The notes beneath the pieces were generated by a model, which worked only from the letters and a program-made list of their open reading frames with translations, did not search any database and was not told the DNA's origin. From Isoperla grammatica (Eukaryota; Arthropoda; Insecta; Plecoptera; Perlodidae): 64,000 bases of DNA. The stretch's first letter is position 1. Every line of letters starts with the position of its first letter. The stretch lies in contig CAMDTW010000610.1 in assembly GCA_945910005.1 (NCBI GenBank), positions 1 through 64,000 on the forward strand. Reading direction: 5' to 3'. A program made the position numbers and the translations under genes. Of the stretch, positions 39,301-51,650 are shown in pieces.

Positions 39301-39590
39301 CATAAATTGAGTTTTTTCGTCGTTTTTGGTTTAAATATGCATAAAAAAATAGAAATTGGCTGATTTCAGTCAATCTACCACAAACTTCCAGTTTTAAGAG
39401 GAATCTTGCATACGGCTGGGATTCCTAAATGTTTCAACCAAAGTAGACAAATCGTTGTTTTAGAGCGTTTCAGGCTCCAATAAGCACAATTTGTCCATTT
39501 CGTCACCTTTCGATAACTACTTTAGAAGTTACACCAACCGTTGAAAAATAATAATGTTAGTGTGTATTCTGAAAGAGTATTATGAAAATG
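39301..39590. repeat. S-type monomer, copy 2
   Basis: It carries the same marks as the copy at 36122. It is 290 bp, with one extra A in the A-run after ATGCAT (near 39343-39349). Confidence 0.8.
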
Positions 39591-42480
39591 CATAAATTGA
39601 GTTTTTTTGGCGTTTTTGGTTTAAATATGCATAAAATATAGAAATTGGCTGATTTTAGTCTATCTACCACAAACTTCCAGTTTTAAGAGGAATCTTGCAT
39701 ACGGCTGGGATTCCTAAGGGTTTCAACCAAATTGCACAAATCGTTGTTTTAGAGCGTTTCAGGCTCCAATAAGCACAATTTGTCCATTTCGTCACATTTC
39801 GATAACTTCTATAGAAGTCACACCCTCCGTCGAAAAATAAGAATTATAGGTTGCATTCTTCAAGAGTATAATGAAAATGCATAAATTGAGTTTTTTCGTC
39901 GTTTTTGGTTAAAATATGCATAAAAAATAGAAATTGGCTGATTTCAGTCTATCTACCACAAACTTCCAGTTTTAAGAGGAATCTTGCATACGGCCGGGAT
40001 TCCTAAGGGTTTCAACCAAAGTTGACAAATCGTTGTTTTAGAGCGTTTCAGGCTCCAATAAGCACAATTTGTCCATTTCGTCACATTTCGATAACTTCTA
40101 TAGAAGTTACACCCTCCGTCGAAAAATAAGAATTATAGGTTGCATTCTTCAAGAGTATAATGAAAATGCATAAATTGAGTTTTTTGGTCGTTTTTGGTTA
40201 AAATATGGATAAAATATAGAAATTGGCTGATTTCAGTCGATCTACCACAAACTACGAGTTTTAAGAGGAATCTTGCATACAGCTGGGATTCCTAAGTGTT
40301 TCAACCAAAGTTGACAAATCGTTGTTTTAGAGCGTTTCAGGCTCCAATAAGCACAATTTGTCCATTTCGTCACATTTCGATTACTTCTATAGAAGTTACA
40401 AGCTCCGTTGAAAAATAAGAATTATAGGCTGCATTCTTCAAGAGTATAATGAAAATGCATAAATTGTGTTTTTTCGTCGTTTTTGGTTAAAATATGCATA
40501 AAATATAGGAATTGGCTGATTTTAGTCTATTTACCACAAACTTCCAGTTTTAAGAGGAATCTTGCATACGGCTGGGATTCCTAAGGGTTTCAACCAAATT
40601 GCACAAATCGTTGTTTTAGAGCGTTTCAGGCTCCATAAGCACAATTTGTCCATTTCGTCACATTTCGATAACTTCTATAGAAGTTACACCCTCCGTCGAA
40701 AAATAAGAATTATAGGTTGCATTCTTCAAGAGTATAATGAAAATGCATAAATTGAGTTTTTTCGTCGTTTTTGGTTTAAATATGCATAAAAAATAGAAAT
40801 TGGCTGATTTCAGTCTATCTACCACAAACTTCCAGTTTTAAGAGGAATCTTGCATACGGCCGGGATTCCTAAGGGTTTCAACCAAAGTTGACAAATCGTT
40901 GTTTTAGAGCGTTTCAGGCTCCAATAAGCACAATTTGTCCATTTCGTCACATTTTGATAACTTCTATAGAAGTTACACCCTCCGTTGAATAATAAGAATT
41001 ATAGGCTGCATTCTTCAAGAGAATAATGAAAATGCATAAATTGAGTTTTTTCGTCGTTTTTGGTTAAAATATGCATAAAATATAGAAATTGGCTGATTTT
41101 AGTCTATCTACCACAAACTTCCAGTTTTAAGAGGAATCTTGCATACGGCTGGGATTCCTAAGGGTTTCAACCAAAGTTGACAAATCGTTGTTTTAGAGCG
41201 TTTTTAGGCTCCAATAAGCACAATTTGTCCATTTCGTCACATTTCGATAACTACTTTAGAAGTTACACCCTCCGTTGAAAAATAAGAATTATAGGCTGCA
41301 TTCTTCAAGAGTATAATGAAAATGCATAAATTGAGTTTTTTCGTCGTTTTTGGTTAAAATATGCATAAAATATAGAAATTGGCTGATTTCAGTCTATCTA
41401 CCACAAACTTCCAGTTTTATGAGGAATCTTGCATACGGCTGGGATTCCTAAGGGTTTCAACCAAAGTTGACAAATCGTTGTTTTAGAGCGTTTCAGGCTC
41501 CAATAAGGACAATTTGTCCATTTCGTCACATTTCGATAACTACTTTAGAAGTTACACCAACCGTTGAAAAATAATAATGTAAGTGTGCATTCTGAAAGAG
41601 TATTATGAAAATGCATAAATTGGGTTTTTTGGTCGTTTTTGGTTAAAATATGCATAAAATATAGAAATTGGCTGATTTTAGTCTATCTACCACAAAATTC
41701 CAGTTTTAAGAGGAATCTTGCATACGGCCGGGATTCCTAAGGGTTTCAACCAAAGTTGACAAACCGAAATTTTAGAGCGTTTCAGGCTCCAATAAGCACA
41801 ATTTGTCCATTTCGTCACATTTTGATAACTTCTATAGAAGTTACACCCTCCGTTGAAAAAGAAGAATTATAGGTTGCATTCTTCAAGAGTATAATTAAAA
41901 TGCATAAATTGAGTTTTTTCGTCGTTTTTGGTTAAAATATGCATAAAAAATAGAAATTGGCTGATTTCAGTCTATCTACCACAAACTTCGAGTTTTAAGA
42001 GGAATCTTGCATACAGCTGGGATTCCTAAGTGTTTCAACCAAAGTTGACAAATCGTTGTTTTAGAGCGTTTCAGGCTCCAATAAGCACAATTTGTCCATT
42101 TCGTCACATTTCGATTACTTCTATAGAAGTTACAACCTCCGTTGAAAAATAAGAATTATAGGCTGCATTCTTCAAGAGTATAATGAGAATGCATAAATTG
42201 AGTTTTTTCGTCGTTTTTGGTTAAAATATGCATAAAATATAGGAATTGGCTGATTTAAGTCTATCTACCACAAACTTCCAGTTTTAAGAGGAATCTTGCA
42301 TACGGCTGGGATTCCTAAGGGTTTCAACCAAATTGCACAAATCGTTGTTTTAGAGCGTTTCAGGCTCCAATAAGCACAATTTGTCCATTTCGTCACATTT
42401 CGATAACTTCTATAGAAGTTACACCCTCCGTCGAAAAATAAGAATTATAGGTTGCATTCTTCAAGAGTATAATGAAAATG
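39591..42480. repeat. Mosaic string I/K-C-C-E-F-G-H-O-P-Q-F'
   Basis: Monomers start about every 289 bp from 39591. The monomer near 41030 begins as H (gtttttagg, actactttag) but ends ccctccgttg and aggctgc instead of accaaccgttg and gttagtgtgc. It is followed by O, P (aaaccgaaat at 41761), Q and the gagaatgcat-headed F'. The O-P-Q run matches that at 12.7-13.6, 46.9-47.7, 50.7-51.5 and 57.6-58.5 kb. Confidence 0.65.
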
Positions 42481-42769
42481 CATAAATTGAGTTTTTTCGT
42501 CGTTTTTGGTTTAAATATGCATAAAAAATAGAAATTGGCTGATTTCAGTCAATCTACCACAAACTTCCAGTTTTAAGAGGAATCTTGCATACGGCTGGGA
42601 TTCCTAAATGTTTCAACCAAAGTAGACAAATCGTTGTTTTAGAGCGTTTCAGGCTCCAATAAGCACAATTTGTCCATTTCGTCACCTTTCGATAACTACT
42701 TTAGAAGTTACACCAACCGTTGAAAAATAATAATGTTAGTGTGTATTCTGAAAGAGTATTATGAAAATG
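42481..42769. repeat. S-type monomer, copy 3
   Basis: This is the third copy, 3,179-3,180 bp after copy 2, but with different neighbours: F' before it and an I/E hybrid after it (T7-ggcg start, then actacgag and acagctggg). The period is kept while the content around it changed. Confidence 0.8.
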
Positions 42770-44648
42770 CATAAATTGAGTTTTTTTGGCGTTTTTGGTT
42801 TAAATATGCATAAAATATAGAAATTGGCTGATTTCAGTCCATCTACCACAAACTACGAGTTTTAAGAGGAATCTTGCATACAGCTGGGATTCCTAAGTGT
42901 TTCAACCAAAGTTGACAAATCGTTGTTTTAGAGCGTTTCAGGCTCCAATAAGCACAATTTGTCCATTTCGTCACATTTCGATTACTTCTATAGAAGTTAC
43001 AACCTCCGTTGAAAAATAAGAATTATAGGCTGCATTCTTCAAGAGTATAATGAAAATGCATAAATTGAGTTTTTTCGTCGTTTTTGGTTAAAATATGCAT
43101 AAAATATAGGAATTGGCTGATTTAAGTCTATCTACCACAAACTTCCAGTTTTAAGAGGAATCTTGCATACGGCTGGGATTCCTAAGGGTTTCAACCAAAT
43201 TGCACAAATCGTTGTTTAAGAGCGTTTCAGGCTCCATAAGCACAATTTGTCCATTTCGTCACATTTCGATAACTTCTATAGAAGTTACACCATCCGTCGA
43301 AAAATAAGAATTATAGGTTGCATTCTTCAAGAGTATAATGAAAATGCATAAATTGAGTTTTTTCGTCGTTTTTGGTTTAAATATGCATAAAAAATAGAAA
43401 TTGGCTGATTTCAGTCTATCTACCACAAACTTCCAGTTTTAAGAGGAATCTTGCATACGGCCGGGATTCCTAAGGGTTTCAACCAAAGTTGACAAATCGT
43501 TGTTTTAGAGCGTTTCAGGCTCCAATAAGCACAATTTGTCCATTTCGTCACATTTCGATAACTTCTATAGAAGTTACACCCTCCGTTGAATAATAAGAAT
43601 TATAGGCTGCATTCTTCAAGAGAATAATGAAAATGCATAAATTGAGTTTTTTCGTCGTTTTTGGTTAAAATATGCATAAAATATAGAAATTGGCTGATTT
43701 TAGTCTATCTACCACAAACTTCCAGTTTTAAGAGGAATCTTGCATACGGCTGGGATTCCTAAGGGTTTCAACCAAAGTTGACAAATCGTTGTTTTAGAGC
43801 GTTTTTAGGCTCCAATAAGCACAATTTGTCCATTTCGTCACATTTCGATAACTACTTTAGAAGTTACACCAACCGTTGAAAAATAATAATGTTAGTGTGC
43901 ATTCTGAAAGAGTATTATGAAAATGCATAAATTGAGTTTTTTTGGCGTTTTTAGTTTAAATATGCATAAAATATAGAAATTGGCTGATTTTAGTCTATCT
44001 ACCACAAACTTCCAGTTTTAAGAGGAATCTTGCATACGGCTGGGATTCCTAAGGGTTTCAACCAAATTGCACAAATCGTTGTTTTAGAGCGTTTCAGGCT
44101 CCAATAAGCACAATTTGTCCATTTCGTCACATTTCGATAACTTCTATAGAAGTTACACCCTCCGTTGAAAAATAAGAATTATATTTTGCATTCTTCAAGA
44201 GTATTATGAAAATGCATAAATTGAGTTTTTTGGTCGTTTTTGGTTAAAATATGGATAAAATATAGAAATTGGCTGATTTCAGTCTATCTACCACAAACTT
44301 CGAGTTTTAAGAGGAATCTTGCATACAGCTGGGATTCCTAAGTGTTTCAACCAAAGTTGACAAATCGTTGTTTTAGAGCGTTTCAGGCTCCAATAAGCAC
44401 AATTTGTCCATTTCGTCACATTTCGATTACTTCTATAGAAGTTACACCCTCCGTTGAAAAATAAGAATTATAGGCTGCATTCTTCAAGAGTATAATGAAA
44501 GAGCATTAATTGAGTTTTTTCGTCGTTTTTGGTTAAAATATGCATAAAAAATAGAAATTGGCTGATTTTAGTCTATCTACCTCAAACTTCCAGTTTTAAG
44601 AGGAATCTTGCATACGGCTGGGATTCCTAAGGGTTTCAACCAAATTGC
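42770..44648. repeat. Mosaic string I/E-F-G-H-I-J-K
   Basis: This is an E-F-G-H-I-J-K run in the same order as 5.2-7.2 kb and 60.5-62.2 kb. The K monomer opens with an odd gagcattaattgag (near 44501) in place of gcataaattgag. Confidence 0.7.
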
Positions 44649-45681
44649 ACAAATCGTTGTTTTAGAGCGTTTCAGGCTCCAATAAGCACAATTTGTCCAT
44701 TTCGTCACATTTCGATAACTTCTATAGAAGTCACACCCTCCGTCGAAAAATAAGAATTATAGGTTGCATTCTTCAAGAGTATAATGAAAATGCATAAATT
44801 GAGTTTTTTCGTCGTTTTTGGTTAAAATATGCATAAAAAATAGAAATTGGCTGATTTCAGTCTATCTACCACAAACTTCCAGTTTTAAGAGGAATCTTGC
44901 ATACGGCCGGGATTCCTAAGGGTTTCAACCAAAGTTGACAAATCGTTGTTTTAGAGCGTTTCAGGCTCCAATAAGCACAATTTGTCCATTTCGTCACATT
45001 TCGATAACTTCTATAGAAGTTACACCCTCCGTCGAAAATTAAGAATTATAGGTTGCATTCTTCAAGAGTATAATGAAAATGCATAAATTGAGTTTTTTCG
45101 TCGTTTTTGGTTAAAATATGCATAAAAAATAGAAATTGGCTGATTTCAGTCTATCTACCAAAAACTTCCAGTTTTAAGAGGAATCTTGCATACGGCCGGG
45201 ATTCCTAAGGGTTTCAACCAAAGTTGACAAATCGTTGTTTTATAGCGTTTCAGGCTCCAATAAGCACAATTTGTCCATTTCGTCACATTTCGATAACTTC
45301 TATAGAAGTTACACCCTCCTGTTGAAAAACAAGAATTATAGGCTGCATTCTTCAAGAGTATAATGAAAATGCATAAATTGAGTTTTTTCGCCGTTTTTGG
45401 TTAAAATATGCATAAAATATAGAAATTGGCTGATTTTAGTCTATCTACCACAAACTTCCAGTTTTAAGAGGAATCTTGCATACGGCTGGGATTCCTAAGG
45501 GTTTCAACCAAATTGCACAAATCGTTGTTTTAGAGCGTTTCAGGCTCCAATAAGCACAATTTGTCCATTTCGTCACATTTCGATAACTTCTATAGAAGTT
45601 ACACCCTCCGTCGAAAAATAAGAATTATAGGTTGCATTCTTCAAGAGTATAATGAAAATGCATTAATTGAGTTTTTTCGTC

Positions 45682-47126
45682 GTTTTTGGTTAAAATATGC
45701 ATAAAATATAGATATTGGCTTATTTCAGTCTATCTACCACAAACTTCCACTTTAAGAGGAATCTTGCATACGGCCGGGATTCCTAAGGGTTTCAACCAAA
45801 GTTGACAAATCGTTGTTTTAGAGCGTTTTAGGCTCCAATAAGCACAATTTGTCCATTTTGTCACATTTCGATAACTTCCATAGAAGTTACACCCTCCGTT
45901 GAAAAATAAGAATTATAGGCTGCATTCTTCAAGAGTATAATGAAAATGCATAAATTGAGTTTTTTCGTCGTTTATGGTTAAAATATGCATAAAAACTAGA
46001 AATTGGCTGATTTCAGTCTATCTACCACAAACTTCCAGTTTTAAGAGGAATCTTGCATACGGCTGGGATTCCTAAGGGTTTCAACCAAAGTTGACAAATC
46101 GTTGTTTTAGAGCGTTTCAGGCTCCAATAAGCACAATTTGTCCATTTCGTCACATTTCGATAACTTCTATAGAAGTTACACCCTCCGTCGAAAAATAAGA
46201 ATTATAGGTTGCATTCTTCAAGAGTATAATGAAAATGCATAAATTGAGTTTTTTCGTCGTTTTTGGTTAAAATAAAACAAGACAATGAAAAACATAATCA
46301 TCAACACCAAAAGACAACAATATGCATAAAAAATAGAAATTGGCTGATTTCAGTCTATCTACCACAAACTTTCAGTTTTAAGAGGAATCTTGCATACGGC
46401 CGGGATTCCTAAGGGTTTCAACCAAAGATGACAAATCGTTGTTTTAGAGCGTTTCAGGCTCCAATAAGCACAATTTGTCCATTTCGTCACATTTCGATAA
46501 CTTCTATAGAAGTTACACCCTCCGTTGAAAAACAAGAATTATAGGCTGCATTCTTCAAGAGTATAATGAAAATGCATAAATTGAGTTTTTTCGTCGTTTT
46601 TGGTTAAAATATGCATAAAAAATAGAAATTGGCTGATTTCAGTCTATCTACCACAAACTTCCAGTTTTAAGAGGAATCTTGCATACGGACGGGATTCCTA
46701 AGGGTTTCAACCAAAGTTGACAAATCGTTGTTTTAGAGCGTTTCAGGCTCCAATAAGCACAATTTGTCCATTTCGTCACATTTCGATAACTTCTATAGAA
46801 GTTACACCCTCCGTTGAAAAATAAGAATTATAGGCTGCATTCTTCAAGAGTATAATGAAAATGCATAAATTGAGTTTTTTCGTCGTTTTTGGTTAAAATA
46901 TGCATAAAATATAGAAATTGGCTGATTTCAGTCTATCTACCACAAACTTCCAGTTTTATGAGGAATCTTGCATACGGCTGGGATTCCTAAGGGTTTCAAC
47001 CAAAGTTGACAAATCGTTGTTTTAGAGCGTTTCAGGCTCCAATAAGCACAATTTGTCCATTTCGTCACATTTCGATAACTACTTTAGAAGTTACACCAAC
47101 CGTTGAAAAATAATAATGTAAGTGTG
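45682..47126. repeat. Five-monomer cassette U-V-W-T-O, copy 1
   Basis: Marks in order: U has gttttagg, attttgtcac and ccatagaag; V has gtttatgg (45970) and aaaaactag; W has aaagatgacaaatc; T has ggacggg; O has ttttatgagg. The same order recurs with V at 49776, 52425, 54737 and 56760 (position of tttatgg). Edges given are approximate. Confidence 0.75.
46275..46322. other. 44-bp foreign insert plus AATA duplication, copy 1
   Basis: The insert interrupts a W monomer between ggttaa-AATA and tgcat. 44 bp unrelated to the satellite (46275-46318, A-rich, beginning aaacaagacaat and ending ccaaaagacaac) are followed by a second AATA (46319-46322), so the normal AATA flanks it on both sides. A 4-bp flanking duplication fits either a tiny transposon-like insertion or filler DNA at a repaired break. 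It is too short to carry a gene, and I see no terminal inverted repeats. Confidence 0.85.
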
Positions 47127-47845
47127 CATTCTGAAAGAGTATTATGAAAATGCATAAATTGAGTTTTTTGGTCGTTTTTGGTTAAAATATGCATAAAATA
47201 TAGAAATTGGCTGATTTTAGTCTATCTACCACAAACTTCCAGTTTTAAGAGGAATCTTGCATACGGCCGGGATTCCTAAGGGTTTCAACCAAAGTTGACA
47301 AACCGAAATTTTAGAGCGTTTCAGGCTCCAATAAGCACAATTTGTCCATTTCGTCACATTTCGATAACTTCTATAGAAGTTACACCCTCCGTTGAAAAAG
47401 AAGAATTATAGGTTGCATTCTTCAAGAGTATAATGAAAATGCATAAATTGAGTTTTTTCGTCGTTTTTGGTTAAAATATGCATAAAAAATAGAAATTGGC
47501 TGATTTCAGTCTATCTACCACAAACTTCGAGTTTTAAGAGGAATCTTGCATACAGCTGGGATTCCTAAGTGTTTCAACCAAAGTTGACAAATCGTTGTTT
47601 TAGAGCGTTTCAGGCTCCAATAAGCACAATTTGTCCATTTCGTCACATTTCGATTACTTCTATAGAAGTTACAACCTCCGTTGAAAAATAAGAATTATAG
47701 GCTGCATTCTTCAAGAGTATAATGAGAATGTATAAATTGACTTTTTTCGTCGTTTTTGGTTAAAATATGCATAAAATATAGGAATTGGCTGATTTAAGTC
47801 TATCTACCACAAACTTCCAGTTTTAAGAGGAATCTTGCATACGGC

Positions 47846-48453
47846 TGGGATTCCTAAGGGTTTCAACCAAATTGCACAAATCGTTGTTTTAGAGCGTTTC
47901 AGGCTTTAATAAGCACAATTTGTCCATTTCGTCACATTTCGATAACTTCTATAGAAGTTACACCCTCCGTCGAAAAATAAGAATTATAGGTTGCATTCTT
48001 CAAGAGTATAATGAAAATGCATAAATTGAGTTTTTTCGTCGTTTTTGGTTTAAATATGCATAAAAAATAGAAATTGGCTGATTTCAGTCTATCTACCACA
48101 AACTTCCAGTTTTAAGAGGAATCTTGCATACGGCCGGGATTCCTTAGGGTTTCAACCAAAGTTGACAAATCGTTGTTTTAGAGCGTTTCAGGCTCCAATA
48201 AGCACAATTTGTCCATTTCGTCACATTTCGATAACTTCTATAGAAGTTACACCCTCCGTTGAAAAATAAGAATTATAGGCTGCATTCTTCAAGAGTATAA
48301 TGAAAATGCATAAATTGAGTTTTTTCGTCGTTTTTGGTTAAAATATGCATAAAATATAGAAATTTGCTGATTTTAGTCTATCTACCACAAACTTCCAGTT
48401 TTAAGAGGAATCTTGCATACGGCTGGGATTCCTAAGGGTTTCAACCAAAGTTG
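47846..48453. repeat. Spacer of about two monomers between the recent duplicates
   Basis: This holds the rest of F (with an unusual ggctttaataagc at 47902), a G with ggccgggattccttagg, and the start of R (aaatttgctg). The G and R parts match the array after copy 2 with one monomer fewer there: ggccgggattccttagg lies 3,516 bp apart instead of 3,805. Confidence 0.7.
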
Positions 48454-51400
48454 ACAAATCGTTGTTTTAGAGCGTTTCAGGCTCCAATAAGCACAATTTG
48501 TCCATTTCGTCACATTTCGATAACTTCTATAGAAGTCACACCCTCCGTCGAAAAATAAGAATTATAGGTTGCATTCTTCAAGAGTATAATGAAAATGCAT
48601 AAATTGAGTTTTTTCGTCGTTTTTGGTTAAAATATGCATAAAAAATAGAAATTGGCTGATTTCAGTCTATCTACCACAAACTTCCAGTTTTAAGAGGAAT
48701 CTTGCATACGGCCGGGATTCCTAAGGGTTTCAACCAAAGTTGACAAATCGTTGTTTTAGAGCGTTTCAGGCTCCAATAAGCACAATTTGTCCATTTCGTC
48801 ACATTTCGATAACTTCTATAGAAGTTACACCCTCCGTCGAAAATTAAGAATTATAGGTTGCATTCTTCAAGAGTATAATGAAAATGCATAAATTGAGTTT
48901 TTTCGTCGTTTTTGGTTAAAATATGCATAAAAAATAGAAATTGGCTGATTTCAGTCTATCTACCAAAAACTTCCAGTTTTAAGAGGAATCTTGCATACGG
49001 CCTGGATTCCTAAGGGTTTCAACCAAAGTTGACAAATCGTTGTTTTATAGCGTTTCAGGCTCCAATAAGCACAATTTGTCCATTTCGTCACATTTCGATA
49101 ACTTCTATAGAAGTTACACCCTCCTGTTGAAAAACAAGAATTATAGGCTGCATTCTTCAAGAGTATAATGAAAATGCATAAATTGAGTTTTTTCGCCGTT
49201 TTTGGTTAAAATATGCATAAAATATAGAAATTGGCTGATTTTAGTCTATCTACCACAAACTTCCAGTTTTAAGAGGAATCTTGCATACGGCTGGGATTCC
49301 TAAGGGTTTCAACCAAATTGCACAAATCGTTGTTTTAGAGCGTTTCAGGCTCCAATAAGCACAATTTGTCCATTTCGTCACATTTCGATAACTTCTATAG
49401 AAGTTACACCCTCCGTCGAAAAATAAGAATTATAGGTTGCATTCTTCAAGAGTATAATGAAAATGCATTAATTGAGTTTTTTCGTCGTTTTTGGTTAAAA
49501 TATGCATAAAATATAGATATTGGCTTATTTCAGTCTATCTACCACAAACTTCCACTTTAAGAGGAATCTTGCATACGGCCGGGATTCCTAAGGGTTTCAA
49601 CCAAAGTTGACAAATCGTTGTTTTAGAGCGTTTTAGGCTCCAATAAGCACAATTTGTCCATTTTGTCACATTTCGATAACTTCCATAGAAGTTACACCCT
49701 CCGTTGAAAAATAAGAATTATAGGCTGCATTCTTCAAGAGTATAATGAAAATGCATAAATTGAGTTTTTTCGTCGTTTATGGTTAAAATATGCATAAAAA
49801 CTAGAAATTGGCTGATTTCAGTCTATCTACCACAAACTTCCAGTTTTAAGAGGAATCTTGCATACGGCTGGGATTCCTAAGGGTTTCAACCAAAGTTGAC
49901 AAATCGTTGTTTTAGAGCGTTTCAGGCTCCAATAAGCACAATTTGTCCATATCGTCACATTTCGATAACTTCTATAGAAGTTACACCCTCCGTCGAAAAA
50001 TAAGAATTATAGGTTGCATTCTTCAAGAGTATAATGAAAATGCATAAATTGAGTTTTTTCGTCGTTTTTGGTTAAAATAAAACAAGACAATGAAAAACAT
50101 AATCATCAACACCAAAAGACAACAATATGCATAAAAAATAGAAATTGGCTGATTTCAGTCTATCTACCACAAACTTTCAGTTTTAAGAGGAATCTTGCAT
50201 ACGGCCGGGATTCCTAAGGGTTTCAACCAAAGATGACAAATCGTTGTTTTAGAGCGTTTCAGGCTCCAATAAGCACAATTTGTCCATTTCGTCACATTTC
50301 GATAACTTCTATAGAAGTTACACCCTCCGTTGAAAAACAAGAATTATAGGCTGCATTCTTCAAGAGTATAATGAAAATGCATAAATTGAGTTTTTTCGTC
50401 GTTTTTGGTTAAAATATGCATAAAAAATAGAAATTTGCTGATTTCAGTCTATCTACCACAAACTTCCAGTTTTAAGAGGAATCTTGCATACGGACGGGAT
50501 TCCTAAGGGTTTCAACCAAAGTTGACAAATCGTTGTTTTAGAGCGTTTCAGGCTCCAATAAGCACAATTTGTCCATTTCGTCACATTTCGATAACTTCTA
50601 TAGAAGTTACACCCTCCGTTGAAAAATAAGAATTATAGGCTGCATTCTTCAAGAGTATAATGAAAATGCATAAATTGAGTTTTTTCGTCGTTTTTGGTTA
50701 AAATATGCATAAAATATAGAAATTGGCTGATTTCAGTCTATCTACCACAAACTTCCAGTTTTATGAGGAATCTTGCATACGGCTGGGATTCCTAAGGGTT
50801 TCAACCAAAGTTGACAAATCGTTGTTTTAGAGCGTTTCAGGCTCCAATAAGCACAATTTGTCCATTTCGTCACATTTCGATAACTACTTTAGAAGTTACA
50901 CCAACCGTTGAAAAATAATAATGTAAGTGTGCATTCTGAAAGAGTATTATGAAAATGCATAAATTGAGTTTTTTGGTCGTTTTTGGTTAAAATATGCATA
51001 AAATATAGAAATTGGCTGATTTTAGTCTATCTACCACAAACTTCCAGTTTTAAGAGGAATCTTGCATACGGCCGGGATTCCTAAGGGTTTCAACCAAAGT
51101 TGACAAACCGAAATTTTAGAGCGTTTCAGGCTCCAATAAGCACAATTTGTCCATTTCGTCACATTTCGATAACTTCTATAGAAGTTACACCCTCCGTTGA
51201 AAAAGAAGAATTATAGGTTGCATTCTTCAAGAGTATAATGAAAATGCATAAATTGAGTTTTTTCGTCGTTTTTGGTTAAAATATGCATAAAAAATAGAAA
51301 TTGGCTGATTTCAGTCTATCTACCACAAACTTCGAGTTTTAAGAGGAATCTTGCATACAGCTGGGATTCCTAAGTGTTTCAACCAAAGTTGACAAATCGT

Positions 51401-51650
51401 TGTTTTAGAGCGTTTCAGGCTCCAATAAGCACAATTTGTCCATTTCGTCACATTTCGATTACTTCTATAGAAGTTACAACCTCCGTTGAAAAATAAGAAT
51501 TATAGGCTGCATTCTTCAAGAGTATAATGAGAATGTATAAATTGACTTTTTTCGTCGTTTTTGGTTAAAATATGCATAAAATATAGGAATTGGCTGATTT
51601 AAGTCTATCTACCACAAACTTCCAGTTTTAAGAGGAATCTTGCATACGGC
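48454..51650. repeat. Recent segmental duplication, copy 2 (3,805-bp offset)
   Basis: This is the copy of 44649-47845, including the insert, with three differences noticed (49003, 49951, 50436). Left edge: attgcac in copy 1 against gttgac here. Right edge: ggctggg in copy 1 against ggccggg at 51651. It contains cassette U-V-W-T-O copy 2 from about 49.47 to 50.93 kb. Confidence 0.9.
50080..50127. other. 44-bp foreign insert plus AATA duplication, copy 2
   Basis: It looks identical to the insert at 46275 and lies exactly 3,805 bp downstream, with the same AATA on both sides. The W monomers of the other three cassettes (from about 52.7, 55.0 and 57.0 kb) lack it, so it entered one W monomer and was then copied with the surrounding segment. 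Confidence 0.85.

Larger units (their letters stand above)
44649..47845. repeat. Recent segmental duplication, copy 1 (3,805-bp offset)
   Basis: These 3,197 bp match 48454-51650 with three differences noticed by eye (45198 g/t, 46146 t/a, 46631 g/t), so about 99.9% identity. Content: K end, C, M, N, then cassette U-V-W-T-O, then P, Q and the start of F'. Shared rare marks include gaaaattaag (45035), accaaaaac (45157), ttttatagcg (45239), gatattggcttatt (45711) and gagaatgtataaattgac (near 47725). It carries the 44-bp insert. Confidence 0.9.
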
